Virus record (IMG/VR): IMGVR_UViG_3300021962_000068
Span: 16,738-80,737 of that record
Direction: 5' to 3' (one strand)
DNA length: 64,000 bases
Source: a virus
Under the pieces are notes generated by a model. That model was not told where the DNA came from. It was given only the letters and a program-made list of their open reading frames with translations, and ran no database searches. Position numbers and translations under genes: made by a program. This document shows positions 1 to 8,026 of this stretch, one piece after another. Every line of letters begins with the position of its first letter. The first letter of the stretch is position 1.

Positions 1-285
1 AATCTTTTAGGTGCAATGGATGCTCAAGACGAGATCCTAAACCGTGGCATCCAAGCCAATATTTTCATGCTGGTACATGATTCTATTGTTGCGCTAGTAA
101 AAGATAGTGATGTAGACGAGTACTGTGAGTTACTAAAAGCCTGTACACAAAAAGATCGTGGCTGTGGTATTCTTGGACACCCAATTGGTGTAGACCAAGA
201 AGTCGGACAAGACTATAGCTTTGGAAAGTTTGAAAAAGTTTACGGTTTACAAAACGGCATTTTAGTAAAAAATGCGGCTGAGTGA
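1..285 (+). CDS. DNA polymerase I family (family A), C-terminal fragment
   Basis: This reading frame is open from the first base of the window and ends at 285, so only the last ~94 residues of the replicative DNA polymerase are present. The segment MLVHDSIVALV matches motif C of the family A palm domain, where the usual sequence is VHDE followed by hydrophobic residues; here the acidic residue after HD is replaced by serine, as in some phage polymerases. The tail IGVDQEVGQDYSFGKFEKVYG-like pattern is typical of the extreme C terminus of this family (seen as IGVDQEVGQDYSFGKFEK). It heads the replication operon, and the next gene overlaps its end by 14 bases. The family is confident; the rest of the gene lies outside the window. 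Confidence 0.85.
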   Translation, partial: NLLGAMDAQDEILNRGIQANIFMLVHDSIVALVKDSDVDEYCELLKACTQKDRGCGILGHPIGVDQEVGQDYSFGKFEKVYGLQNGILVKNAAE

Positions 286-802
286 TATCAACTTCCCGGT
301 ATACTTATTAGGTAAAGAAGAGCCTATGCAGCACGAAGGCATTGCTTTCTATAGTTTTGTAGAGGACATTGACGATGCTGCGCCAATACTACATTACAAG
401 ATATTGGACGATAAAAATTTACCGGGAAGTTCACTTGCTTTGCGAAGGCTAGAAATCCTAAAAAATAAAGGTCAGCTGTATAAGTTAAAAACTGCCATAT
501 TTTTTATTGGTGATTTACTAAAATTTACTCGTGGCGGTACTTGGTTTATTGATAGCAGTGGTAAGATTTTTGAGTATAAAAAATCTAAGAAAGTGCCACT
601 TATATATAAAAAAATATCTAAACTAATACCAATGCCTGCAGGTGGCGTAATAGTAGAAGTTGAAGGTCTACCTTATAGATTTAAATCACTACTACGACCA
701 GTTGTAGAACAAAAATGGGCTGGATTACTAAAAGTAAATCATGGCTATCTGCTATATGGTTTGTATACTAAACCACTAAAAAATACATACAGAATGATAT
801 GA
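272..802 (+). CDS. Hypothetical protein in replication operon
   Basis: This 176-residue basic protein starts inside the end of the polymerase gene (14-base overlap) and ends in an ATGA overlap with the helicase gene, so translation of all three genes is probably coupled. I recognise no catalytic motif, transmembrane segment or signal peptide. The C-terminal half is lysine-rich and has alternating hydrophobic and charged stretches consistent with a small globular alpha/beta protein. From its position between polymerase and helicase it is probably a replication accessory protein, but that is inference only. Confidence 0.75.
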   Translation: MRLSDINFPVYLLGKEEPMQHEGIAFYSFVEDIDDAAPILHYKILDDKNLPGSSLALRRLEILKNKGQLYKLKTAIFFIGDLLKFTRGGTWFIDSSGKIFEYKKSKKVPLIYKKISKLIPMPAGGVIVEVEGLPYRFKSLLRPVVEQKWAGLLKVNHGYLLYGLYTKPLKNTYRMI

Positions 803-2097
803 CTAAAGCAATACTAAGCAACAGAATATACTTTAAACCTAAAGATGCCAATCATTACAAAGAACTAATTAAAACCTTAACGTATAAAATCGAAGGTAAA
901 CCACGACCCGGTAGCAAGATCAAACCAGTAACTATTATCCGAAACTATAAAAGTTTACCTAATGGTATAATCTCTGTGCCGCAAGGTAGACTTGATCTTG
1001 TTCCTGAAGATTATTTAGTTGAGGATAAGCGTTGTTTTAATGAAGTGCCTTTTCCTGAGCCGCGCTTTCAGCTACGCGATTCACAGCAACCAGTTTACGA
1101 CGAAGTTACAGATACGTGCTTTATTAATGCGCTAGTAGGTTGGGGTAAAACATTTACCGCACTTTGGTTAGCTAAGAAATTTGGTCAAAAGACGCTAGTA
1201 GTTACTCATACGGTGGCACTACGAGATCAGTGGTCAAAAGAAGTAGAAAGTCTTTATGGCATTAAGCCAGGAATAATTGGTGCTGGTGTGTTCGACGTAG
1301 CCGATCATTGTATAGTTGTCGGTAATGTACAAACAGTAACAAAGCTAATTCCTAGAATACACAAAGAATTTGGCACAGTTATCTTAGACGAAGCACACCA
1401 CGTACCTGCAGATACTTTTTCGCAAATTATTGATGGTATGTATGCACGTTATAGAATTGCGCTTAGTGGCACAATGAAGCGTACTGATGGCAAACACGTT
1501 ATATTCAAAGATTATTTTGGAGACCGTGTTTATAAACCACCACAGTCCCATACTATGAATCCACTAGTAAAACTAGTGCCAAGCGGCGTATTTTTAACAC
1601 ACGGAGCTATTTGGGCTAAAAAGATTAATGATTTGCTTTATAATCAAGACTATCAGGAATTTATTAGTGAAATAGCTAAACGACATATTTTATTAGGTTA
1701 TAGTGTTTTAATAGTTGCAAGTAGAGTTGAATTTCTAGAAAGTATTAAGGAGAATATAGGTGAGACGTGTGTGCTTGTTACTGGCAAAGTCGTTGGAGAT
1801 GACAGAGACAAAAATCTACAGCAAATCGATTCGGGAGAAAAAATGTGCGTTGCTGCAACCACTCGAATCTTTTCAGAAGGAATCTCAATCAATAGACTTA
1901 GCTGCGTTATACTTGCAGAACCAACATCAAACCCAATTACACTTGAGCAAGTAATCGGAAGAATTATGCGACTACATCCTGATAAAAAGGATCCAGTAGT
2001 AATTGACATTCAGTTTAGCGGTGTGGCGGATAGACGGCAAAACAATGCTCGCTTAGCTTTCTATGCCTCAAAAGATTGGCAGGTGGTTAAAGTTTAA
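799..2097 (+). CDS. SF2 DNA helicase (DEAH type, UvsW/XPB-like)
   Basis: This 432-residue protein is an ATP-dependent superfamily 2 helicase. An arginine/glutamine-containing segment (RDSQQ, ~93-97) precedes the Walker A motif GWGKT (114-118). The DEAH box is at 197-200, motif III is ALSGT (221-225), and the C-terminal RecA-like domain ends with the motif VI sequence QVIGRIMR. The order and spacing resemble T4 UvsW and T5-type phage helicases that remodel forks and recombination intermediates. The start codon overlaps the preceding stop as ATGA, and the gene is followed after ~10 bases by a separate promoter for the next transcript. Helicase assignment is firm; the exact role (replication or recombination) is inference. 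Confidence 0.93.
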   Translation: MTKAILSNRIYFKPKDANHYKELIKTLTYKIEGKPRPGSKIKPVTIIRNYKSLPNGIISVPQGRLDLVPEDYLVEDKRCFNEVPFPEPRFQLRDSQQPVYDEVTDTCFINALVGWGKTFTALWLAKKFGQKTLVVTHTVALRDQWSKEVESLYGIKPGIIGAGVFDVADHCIVVGNVQTVTKLIPRIHKEFGTVILDEAHHVPADTFSQIIDGMYARYRIALSGTMKRTDGKHVIFKDYFGDRVYKPPQSHTMNPLVKLVPSGVFLTHGAIWAKKINDLLYNQDYQEFISEIAKRHILLGYSVLIVASRVEFLESIKENIGETCVLVTGKVVGDDRDKNLQQIDSGEKMCVAATTRIFSEGISINRLSCVILAEPTSNPITLEQVIGRIMRLHPDKKDPVVIDIQFSGVADRRQNNARLAFYASKDWQVVKV

Positions 2098-2107
2098 AAA
2101 TTTACAC

Positions 2108-2136
2108 TTGCACGTGCATATCCAATATGCTATAAT
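2108..2136 (+). promoter_or_regulatory. Sigma70-type promoter upstream of SSB genes
   Basis: TTGCAC (2108-2113) and TATAAT (2131-2136) are separated by 17 bp, and TGC directly before the -10 box makes it an extended -10. The predicted start is near 2143, only ~12 bases ahead of the ATG at 2155. The promoter restarts transcription for the small unknown gene and the SSB gene in the short gap after the helicase. Confidence 0.8.
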
Positions 2137-2154
2137 ATTATTTCTGCATTGATT

Positions 2155-2559
2155 ATGACATTATTTTTTGACATTCAAAAATTAGAGAAACAAGCAAAAG
2201 GTAGTGATCTAAAGTTCTTAGAAATACTTGAGAACCATTATCAAATAAGCAGTTTAAAAAAAGCAAGTTTTAAAAAATTTAAATCAATTAATGGAACTAG
2301 TTATTTACTAAATCCACAAGCTCTATTTACCTTATCTAGATCAATTGATATATCTTATGTAGTTCAGTATGTGCGCTTAGCAGCCAAAAGATTATATAAC
2401 GACTACGCTATGTTTAATGATATAGGTCTAAATATCACATTTTATCCAGATATAGATTTAAATTTGCTAAAATATAACCCACTATTAAAAATTACAAACA
2501 AATATATTTATTTTAAATTCGAGGAAATTTACTATGGCACTAAGCTTCGCAAAGACTAA
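2155..2559 (+). CDS. Hypothetical protein preceding SSB
   Basis: This gene of 134 residues from the ATG at 2155 (a TTG at 2149 would add two residues) overlaps the start of the SSB gene by 26 bases. The protein is rich in lysine, tyrosine and isoleucine with no recognisable motif. It is the first gene of a transcript that starts about 12 bases upstream, so the leader is too short for a normal ribosome-binding site. The tight overlap with SSB suggests co-production with the single-strand binding protein. Function is unknown. Confidence 0.65.
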   Translation: MTLFFDIQKLEKQAKGSDLKFLEILENHYQISSLKKASFKKFKSINGTSYLLNPQALFTLSRSIDISYVVQYVRLAAKRLYNDYAMFNDIGLNITFYPDIDLNLLKYNPLLKITNKYIYFKFEEIYYGTKLRKD

Positions 2560-3166
2560 AGGTAAAGCAATTAAATCATCTTATGAAAGCTATGAGTACA
2601 AAGATGGAGAAAATACAGTACGTTTAGTTGGTGGCATTCTACCACGATACGTTTACTGGCTAAAAGGCACTAATAACAAAGATATTCCAGTTGAGTGCCT
2701 AGCTTTTAATCGCGATAAAGAAAAATTTGATAATCTAGAAAAAGATCACGTACCTGAGTACTTTCCAGACAAAAAATGTTCTTGGGCATACTCAATTAAC
2801 TGTATCGATCCCAAAGACGGTAAAGTAAAGATCCTAAATCTCAAAAAGAAACTATTTGAGCAGATTCTAACAGCTGCTGAAGATTTAGGTGATCCAACCG
2901 ATCCAGACGAGGGATGGGATATTGTGTTTCGTAGGCAAAAAACTGGCCCACTAACATTCAATGTAGAGTATTCTCTAGCTGTTCTCAAGTGCAAAAAACG
3001 TGCACTTAGTGATGACGAGCGTGAAGCAGTTGAAGCTGCTGAAACCATTGATACTAAAGTTCCACGGGCATCTGCTGATGAAATTAAAGCTGCGCTAGAT
3101 AAAATCACTAGTGGCGCTTCAGAAGAATCAGAAGAAGATATTCCAGAAGAAGCCAAAGATCTATAA
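2534..3166 (+). CDS. Single-stranded DNA-binding protein, gp32-like
   Basis: This 210-residue protein has the layout of phage gp32-type SSBs. A short basic N terminus (ALSFAKTKGKAIKSS) likely serves cooperative binding. A central OB-fold region rich in aromatic and lysine residues has the motif CSWAYSINCID and several conserved W/Y positions. A strongly acidic C-terminal tail (EESEEDIPEEAKDL) is the usual docking site for replication partners. It protects single-stranded DNA at the fork. A ribosome-binding site (GAGGAAA) lies just before the ATG inside the end of the previous gene. A strong terminator follows immediately, so it ends its own transcript and is probably made in large amounts. 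Confidence 0.8.
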   Translation: MALSFAKTKGKAIKSSYESYEYKDGENTVRLVGGILPRYVYWLKGTNNKDIPVECLAFNRDKEKFDNLEKDHVPEYFPDKKCSWAYSINCIDPKDGKVKILNLKKKLFEQILTAAEDLGDPTDPDEGWDIVFRRQKTGPLTFNVEYSLAVLKCKKRALSDDEREAVEAAETIDTKVPRASADEIKAALDKITSGASEESEEDIPEEAKDL

Positions 3167-3171
3167 TATTT

Positions 3172-3204
3172 AGCCCCTTGCCTTAATAAGGTCAGGGGCT
3201 TTTT
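3172..3204 (+). terminator. Rho-independent terminator after SSB
   Basis: AGCCCCT and AGGGGCT arms (with inner CCTT/AAGG pairing) form a GC-rich stem followed by TTTTT at 3200-3204. It sits directly between the SSB stop and the ATG of the SbcD gene at 3210, insulating SSB expression from the nuclease genes. Confidence 0.85.
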
Positions 3205-3209
3205 CCACT

Positions 3210-4163
3210 ATGAAGATTTTATTTACAGCTGACATTCATATTAAGCTCGGGCAAAAAAGTGTACCAGTTGCTTGGGCTAAGAATAGATATGCACTGCTAT
3301 TCAAAAATCTGCAAGACATTCAAGAAAATTGTGATATATTTATTGTTGGTGGAGACACATTTGATAGAATCCCAACAATCGAAGAATTAGAATTATTTTT
3401 TGAGTTTGTAGCTGGTTGTAAAATTCCTACTTATATTTATAGTGGGAATCACGAGGCTTTAAAGAAAAATACTACTTTTTTAACTAATTTAAAATCTACA
3501 GTAAACTTACTAAATAAAAAAGTATCAATAGTTGACACACTAACTACTATTGAAGGAATAGATTTTATACCTTATAATAAATTAAAAGAGTGGGTTCAGG
3601 ATAGCATATTGCTAGAAGCAAATAGTAAAATATTATGCACTCATGTACGTGGAGAAATTTTACCTCATGTTAAACCTGAAATTGACTTAGAGCTGTTAAA
3701 AGATTGGGATATAGTATTAGCAGGTGATTTACATAGCTATGAGAACTCTCAGTTAAATATTTTATATCCAGGTAGTCCAGTAACTACTAGCTTTCATAGA
3801 AATAAAGTTGAAACTGGAGTAATTGTACTAGACAGTGAAACACTAAAACATGAATGGATTAAACTAGAACTACCACAGCTTATTCGTAAAACAATTCAAG
3901 TCGGCGATACACCGCAAGCAACAGACTATGACCTAACAGTATACGAAGTTGAAGGTGATATTAGCGAACTAGGGGCTTTAGTAGATTCAGAATTAATTGA
4001 TAAGAAAATCTTGAAAAAAGAGAGTGATACTGCGCTTATACTTTCTCAAGAAATGTCACTAGCAGAAGAAGTATCAGAATATGCAAAATACATACTTCAA
4101 CTAAATGAAGATGTAATTGAACAAATACTAGACGAATTAAACAATAATATAAGTAGGATATAG
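3210..4163 (+). CDS. SbcD/Mre11/gp47-like nuclease subunit
   Basis: This 317-residue metallophosphoesterase has the Mre11-family metal-binding motifs in order: DIH (8-10), GGD (47-49), GNHE (79-82), a CTH histidine (145) and GDLH (172-175). These coordinate two metal ions for phosphodiester cleavage of DNA ends. With the SbcC-like ATPase two genes downstream it would form the SbcCD/gp46-47 complex that processes double-strand ends in phage recombination-dependent replication or degrades host DNA. The ATG lies five bases after the upstream terminator's T-run, with no obvious own promoter, so it may depend on read-through. Confidence 0.92.
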   Translation: MKILFTADIHIKLGQKSVPVAWAKNRYALLFKNLQDIQENCDIFIVGGDTFDRIPTIEELELFFEFVAGCKIPTYIYSGNHEALKKNTTFLTNLKSTVNLLNKKVSIVDTLTTIEGIDFIPYNKLKEWVQDSILLEANSKILCTHVRGEILPHVKPEIDLELLKDWDIVLAGDLHSYENSQLNILYPGSPVTTSFHRNKVETGVIVLDSETLKHEWIKLELPQLIRKTIQVGDTPQATDYDLTVYEVEGDISELGALVDSELIDKKILKKESDTALILSQEMSLAEEVSEYAKYILQLNEDVIEQILDELNNNISRI

Positions 4164-4165
4164 TT

Positions 4166-4399
4166 ATGACAGATAAAGAAATTATTGTATGGTCAAAGAA
4201 TAATTGTCCTGCTTGTACAACAGTAAAAAATTGGTTATCTAGCAAGGGATTTGTATTCGAAGAGCGAAACATAGACGGTCCCGTTTGGTCTAAACTAGAC
4301 TTATTTAAAGATATACCAACAGCTAGAAGCGTACCCCAAACTGTAGTAAATGGAACAGTATTTATGGGTTTAGACGAATTGAGGAAGCATCTTGATTGA
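4166..4399 (+). CDS. Glutaredoxin
   Basis: This 77-residue thioredoxin-fold protein has an N-terminal CPAC redox motif (residues ~12-15) and the cis-proline segment SVPQTV near residue 53. Its length fits the minimal NrdH/phage glutaredoxin type. It would reduce disulfides, and the obvious partner is the ribonucleotide reductase encoded 4 kb downstream, whose C terminus has the matching CX4C shuttle pair. It sits two bases after the SbcD gene and overlaps the SbcC start, which is an unusual place for a redoxin. Confidence 0.9.
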   Translation: MTDKEIIVWSKNNCPACTTVKNWLSSKGFVFEERNIDGPVWSKLDLFKDIPTARSVPQTVVNGTVFMGLDELRKHLD

Positions 4400-6185
4400 G
4401 CTAAAAACATTGGAATGGGGCAATTTATTCTCTTATGGTGATAATAATAAAATAGAGCTTAATAAAAGTCCACTAACTCAAATAGTTGGTGGTAACGGTA
4501 ACGGAAAAAGTTCTATTGCCCTAATTTTAGAAGAAGTTTTATATAATAAAAACTCAAAAGGAATTAAAAAGTCTGATATTCTTAACAGAAACTCTAAAGC
4601 TAAATCTTATTGGATTAAACTAGAGTTTGAAAAAGAAGGTAATACTTATTTAATTCATACTACTCGTGGTAGTTCCCAAACTGTAAAACTTTTAAAAAAT
4701 GGTACAGATATTAGTAGCCATACTGCTACTAGCACTTACTCTATAATTCAAGATTTATTAGGATGCGATCACAAGACTTTTACACAAATTGTTTATCAGT
4801 CCAGTAGTGCTAGTTTAGAATTTCTTACCGCTACTGATAGTAACCGTAAAAAGTTTTTGATTGAATTATTAAACTTAAGTAGATATGTAGAGGCTGGTGA
4901 AACTTTTAAAAGTTTAGTAAAAGAACTAAATGAAAAAGTAACTGCAACTAATAGTAAAATATCAACGATTAATAGTTGGATTGATAAGTACAGTAAAACA
5001 GACTTATCCTATAAAACTATAGAAGAAGTACCAGAACTACCCAAAGATCTAGTAGAAGTTTTGCAAGATCTTAAAAATAAACTAAAAGACATTGATGAGA
5101 TAAATAAAAAGCGTTCTCAAAATAAAGTTTATAAAGACGCTCGCGACAGTATAGAACTAACAATGGATCTTGAAGAGCCTACAGAGGATCTATCAGAGCT
5201 TCAAGCACAAGAAGGCGCACTTAATAAATCTATAGAGGATGCTACAGCATTTATTAAAAAGCTAAATAAACTAGGATCACACTGTCCAACTTGTGAACAA
5301 GAAGTAAATACAGGTACAGTGGCTTCTTTTATTTCAGAAAATAACAATGTAATTGAAGTTAGTACAAAAGAACTACAAGTAGTAAAAGCAACGATTAGTA
5401 ATATTAAAACGCAGCAACGTAAGTGGGACGCTGAACAAAAGAAAGTTAGAGAGTATGAAAAATATCACTCGCTATACGATCCCACTATACCAGAAGAATT
5501 ATTAGATATTGATGAACTAAATAGCGAAATCAATACAAAAAATAATGAGCTCGCCAGCATAGAAGATATTATTAAGACAAAAACGGATAAAAATAATAAG
5601 GCATTTGCACATAATGCAAAAATCGATCTTATTAAAACACAGTTAGACGATCAAAAGTCTGAATTAGCAGCACTGACCCTAGAACTCGAAAGTTATAACA
5701 AAAGATTAAATATTTTACAAATTTTAGTAAAAACATTTAGTTCAACAGGACTAATTGCTTATAAAATTGAATGTTTAATTAAAGACTTAGAGGATACTAC
5801 AAATAACTACTTAACAGAATTAAGTAGTGGTAGGTTTCAAATCACTTTTAGAGTAGAAAGTGACAAACTTAATGTTATTATTACTGATAATGGTAAAGAG
5901 ATAGAAATATCAGCATTAAGTAGTGGAGAACGCGCAAGGGTTAATGCAGCCGCTCTATTGGGTATTAGAAAGCTAATGCAAAGTATTTCTAATAATAGAA
6001 TTAATTTATTGATTCTTGATGAAACTATCGAAAACTTAGATATAGAAGGCAAAGAAAAATTAGTAGAAGTACTCCTACAAGAAGATTTCTTAAATACTTT
6101 CTTAATAAGTCACAGTTTCTCACACCCGTTACTAGAGCGTGTTTATGTTTCCAAATCAAATAACGAGTCAAAAATAGAGAGCTAA
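4392..6185 (+). CDS. SbcC/Rad50/gp46-like ATPase subunit
   Basis: This 597-residue SMC-like ATPase has an N-terminal Walker A GGNGNGKS (33-40), two long coiled-coil arms flanking a zinc-hook CPTC (C298 and C301), an ABC signature LSSGERAR (~509-516) and Walker B LLILDE (D543, E544) followed by a D-loop. This is the complete Rad50/SbcC domain order. It partners the SbcD-like nuclease. The predicted start is a TTG at 4392, preceded by GAGGAAG, inside the end of the glutaredoxin gene. The protein is much shorter than E. coli SbcC but of the size of T4 gp46 and T5-type homologues. Confidence 0.92.
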   Translation: MIELKTLEWGNLFSYGDNNKIELNKSPLTQIVGGNGNGKSSIALILEEVLYNKNSKGIKKSDILNRNSKAKSYWIKLEFEKEGNTYLIHTTRGSSQTVKLLKNGTDISSHTATSTYSIIQDLLGCDHKTFTQIVYQSSSASLEFLTATDSNRKKFLIELLNLSRYVEAGETFKSLVKELNEKVTATNSKISTINSWIDKYSKTDLSYKTIEEVPELPKDLVEVLQDLKNKLKDIDEINKKRSQNKVYKDARDSIELTMDLEEPTEDLSELQAQEGALNKSIEDATAFIKKLNKLGSHCPTCEQEVNTGTVASFISENNNVIEVSTKELQVVKATISNIKTQQRKWDAEQKKVREYEKYHSLYDPTIPEELLDIDELNSEINTKNNELASIEDIIKTKTDKNNKAFAHNAKIDLIKTQLDDQKSELAALTLELESYNKRLNILQILVKTFSSTGLIAYKIECLIKDLEDTTNNYLTELSSGRFQITFRVESDKLNVIITDNGKEIEISALSSGERARVNAAALLGIRKLMQSISNNRINLLILDETIENLDIEGKEKLVEVLLQEDFLNTFLISHSFSHPLLERVYVSKSNNESKIES

Positions 6186-6186
6186 T

Positions 6187-6639
6187 ATGGTCGATAGCCG
6201 TGAAAAAGGTAGTAGAGCTGAAACGGCTGTTCGTAAACTTCTTAAACAAAAAACAGGTTTAAATTGGGAGCGGACACCGGGAAGTGGTGCTTTAAATGAA
6301 AAGCATAAACTAAAAGGTGATATTTATATCCCTGATGCTAAAAATGTTTATTGTGTGGAAGTAAAACATTACAAAGACGATCATTTTAATAGTTCTTTGT
6401 TTACAGGAAAAACTCCACAACTTATTATTTGGTGGGAACAAGCAGTTAGACAAGGACTACAAACAGATCGTAAACCTCTATTAATATTTAAATTTGATAG
6501 AAGTAAGCTGTTTGTAGCCTTTCAAGATATGCCTACTAGTAGCTATAGATACGCATTTCTCAATATTGAGAATCATGAGTTCTATATTGCACTACTAGAG
6601 GATTTTTTAGAGTTTGAAAATCCAAAATTTGTAACTTGA
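6187..6639 (+). CDS. PD-(D/E)XK nuclease, Holliday junction resolvase-like
   Basis: This 150-residue protein has the restriction-enzyme-like fold signature of small archaeal/phage Holliday junction resolvases: an N-terminal GSRAE with E12, the segment ERTPGSG (28-34), the catalytic D45 in GDIYIP, and E58-V-K60 in CVEVKHYK. This would cleave branched DNA made during recombination-dependent replication, fitting its place right after SbcC (one base between stop and start). It could instead be a general nuclease of the VRR/Hjc type. The fold is well supported; the substrate is inference. Confidence 0.75.
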   Translation: MVDSREKGSRAETAVRKLLKQKTGLNWERTPGSGALNEKHKLKGDIYIPDAKNVYCVEVKHYKDDHFNSSLFTGKTPQLIIWWEQAVRQGLQTDRKPLLIFKFDRSKLFVAFQDMPTSSYRYAFLNIENHEFYIALLEDFLEFENPKFVT

Positions 6640-6664
6640 AATTTTTTGGATTATGTAGTATAAT
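6636..6664 (+). promoter_or_regulatory. Sigma70-type promoter for flap endonuclease-dUTPase-RNR genes
   Basis: TTGAAA (6636-6641) and TATAAT (6659-6664) are spaced by 17 bp. The -35 overlaps the stop codon of the nuclease gene. The predicted start near 6671 leaves an ~18-base leader before the ATG at 6689. Confidence 0.8.
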
Positions 6665-6688
6665 ATATGATTCAAAAAGTAAATAAAA

Positions 6689-7543
6689 ATGACTAAAAAA
6701 TTCAACGAATTAACAGAAGCTAACAATACTTTGATGATTGTTGACGGGCTCAACCTTGCATTTAGATGGAAACATAGTGGTGCAACAGAGTTTGTTGATG
6801 ACTATATCAAGACTGTTGAAAGTCTAAAAAAGAGTTATAAAGCTCGCTGGGTAGTAGTTGCCTGTGATAAAGGTAGCAGCGAGTATAGAAAGTCACTATA
6901 TCCAGACTATAAACAAAATAGAAAAGATAAATTCGAGTTACAAACCGAAGAAGATAAAGTTAAGTTTGAATTATTCTTTGAAGAATTTCAAAATACACTA
7001 GATAAGATTGAACAAGACTCTAAATATATTCTATTCAGATTTAATAAAGTAGAGGCGGACGATATTGCTGCTTTTATTGTAAAAAATAAAAAGACTTTTC
7101 CAGCTGTAGATGACATTGTACTAATATCTAGTGATAAAGACTGGGATCTTTTAATTAGTGATAATGTTATGCGTTTTAGTTATGTTACCAGAAAAGAAGT
7201 TTCGGTAGATAACTGGAGCACACACTACGACTGCGAACCTGAAGACTATATTAGTATTAAGTGTTTACAAGGTGATAGTGGCGATAATATTCCAGGCGTT
7301 CCCGGTATTGGTCCTAAAAAAGCATCTGCACTTGTAAAAGAGTATGGATCTACTTATGATATTATTGCTAATATACCAATTCAAAGTAAATATAAATATA
7401 TTCAATCACTAAATGAGTTTGGAGCAGATAATCTGCTTCGTAACTATAGGCTAATGGATCTTTTAGAGTTTTGCGACGAAGCTCTGGGACCCGATAACTG
7501 TAATGCAATACAACAACAGCTCGAGGAAAAATTAAATGTATAA
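6689..7543 (+). CDS. 5'-3' exonuclease / flap endonuclease (T5 D15-like)
   Basis: This 284-residue FEN-family nuclease would remove RNA primers and 5' flaps. The acidic metal ligands are visible in order: D19 in IVDGLNLAFRW, D60 in ACDKGSSEYRK, the E122/D124/D125 cluster in VEADDIAAF, D149/D151 in SSDKDWDLL and D196/D199 in GDSGDNIPG. A helix-hairpin-helix-type DNA-binding segment GVPGIGPKKASAL (203-215) follows. It is the first gene of its own transcript and overlaps the dUTPase start by eight bases. Since many family A phage polymerases lack a 5'-nuclease domain, it probably supplies that activity in trans. Confidence 0.93.
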   Translation: MTKKFNELTEANNTLMIVDGLNLAFRWKHSGATEFVDDYIKTVESLKKSYKARWVVVACDKGSSEYRKSLYPDYKQNRKDKFELQTEEDKVKFELFFEEFQNTLDKIEQDSKYILFRFNKVEADDIAAFIVKNKKTFPAVDDIVLISSDKDWDLLISDNVMRFSYVTRKEVSVDNWSTHYDCEPEDYISIKCLQGDSGDNIPGVPGIGPKKASALVKEYGSTYDIIANIPIQSKYKYIQSLNEFGADNLLRNYRLMDLLEFCDEALGPDNCNAIQQQLEEKLNV

Positions 7544-8024
7544 TCAAGCAGTAGAAGTGCCAACGAACTATAGTCCGGTGCTTTTATATACCAGTGAATC
7601 TCCAGAATTGGCTCCAGTTAGAGCACATCCTTCAGACGCAGGGCTAGATCTAAGAGCTAAACTAGAGTATTTCATCAATCCACATCAGAGAGTTATGGTA
7701 GGCACAGGAATTAGTGTAATGATTCCTTTTGGTTATGTTGGCCTACTATTCGCAAGAAGCTCTCTTAGTAAAAAAGGACTGATACTTGCTAATTCGGTAG
7801 GTGTAATTGATAGTGATTATAGAGGCGAAATAATGGCTCCTCTTATTTTCACTCCAGTATCAGACGAACAGAATTACGCTCACATTGAAAAGTATGAGCG
7901 TATTGTACAACTAGTAATTACACCAATTCAGCTAGCTATACCTGTTGCTCATAGAGGAACAAAAGAACAGTGGTTTAATACTGCGAGAGGAAGCGAGGGC
8001 TTTGGTAGCACAGGAAAAATTTAA
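7536..8024 (+). CDS. dut: dUTP diphosphatase (dUTPase)
   Basis: This 162-residue trimeric-type dUTPase hydrolyses dUTP to dUMP and pyrophosphate, keeping uracil out of phage DNA and supplying dTTP synthesis. Conserved motifs are all present: motif 1 SDAGLDLRA (33-41), motif 2 ARSSLSKKG (73-81), motif 3 NSVGVIDSDYRGE (86-98, catalytic D92), motif 4 around RIVQLVI, and the glycine-rich motif 5 RGSEGFGSTG (151-160) that closes over the active site. It overlaps the exonuclease gene and is followed after two bases by the reductase gene, forming a nucleotide-metabolism unit. Confidence 0.94.
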   Translation: MYNQAVEVPTNYSPVLLYTSESPELAPVRAHPSDAGLDLRAKLEYFINPHQRVMVGTGISVMIPFGYVGLLFARSSLSKKGLILANSVGVIDSDYRGEIMAPLIFTPVSDEQNYAHIEKYERIVQLVITPIQLAIPVAHRGTKEQWFNTARGSEGFGSTGKI

Positions 8025-8026
8025 TT

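Noticed and set aside
3162-3167. TATAAT sequence just before the SSB terminator as a promoter for SbcD
   Set aside because: No -35-like sequence lies 16-18 bp upstream, and a transcript from it would enter the terminator at once.
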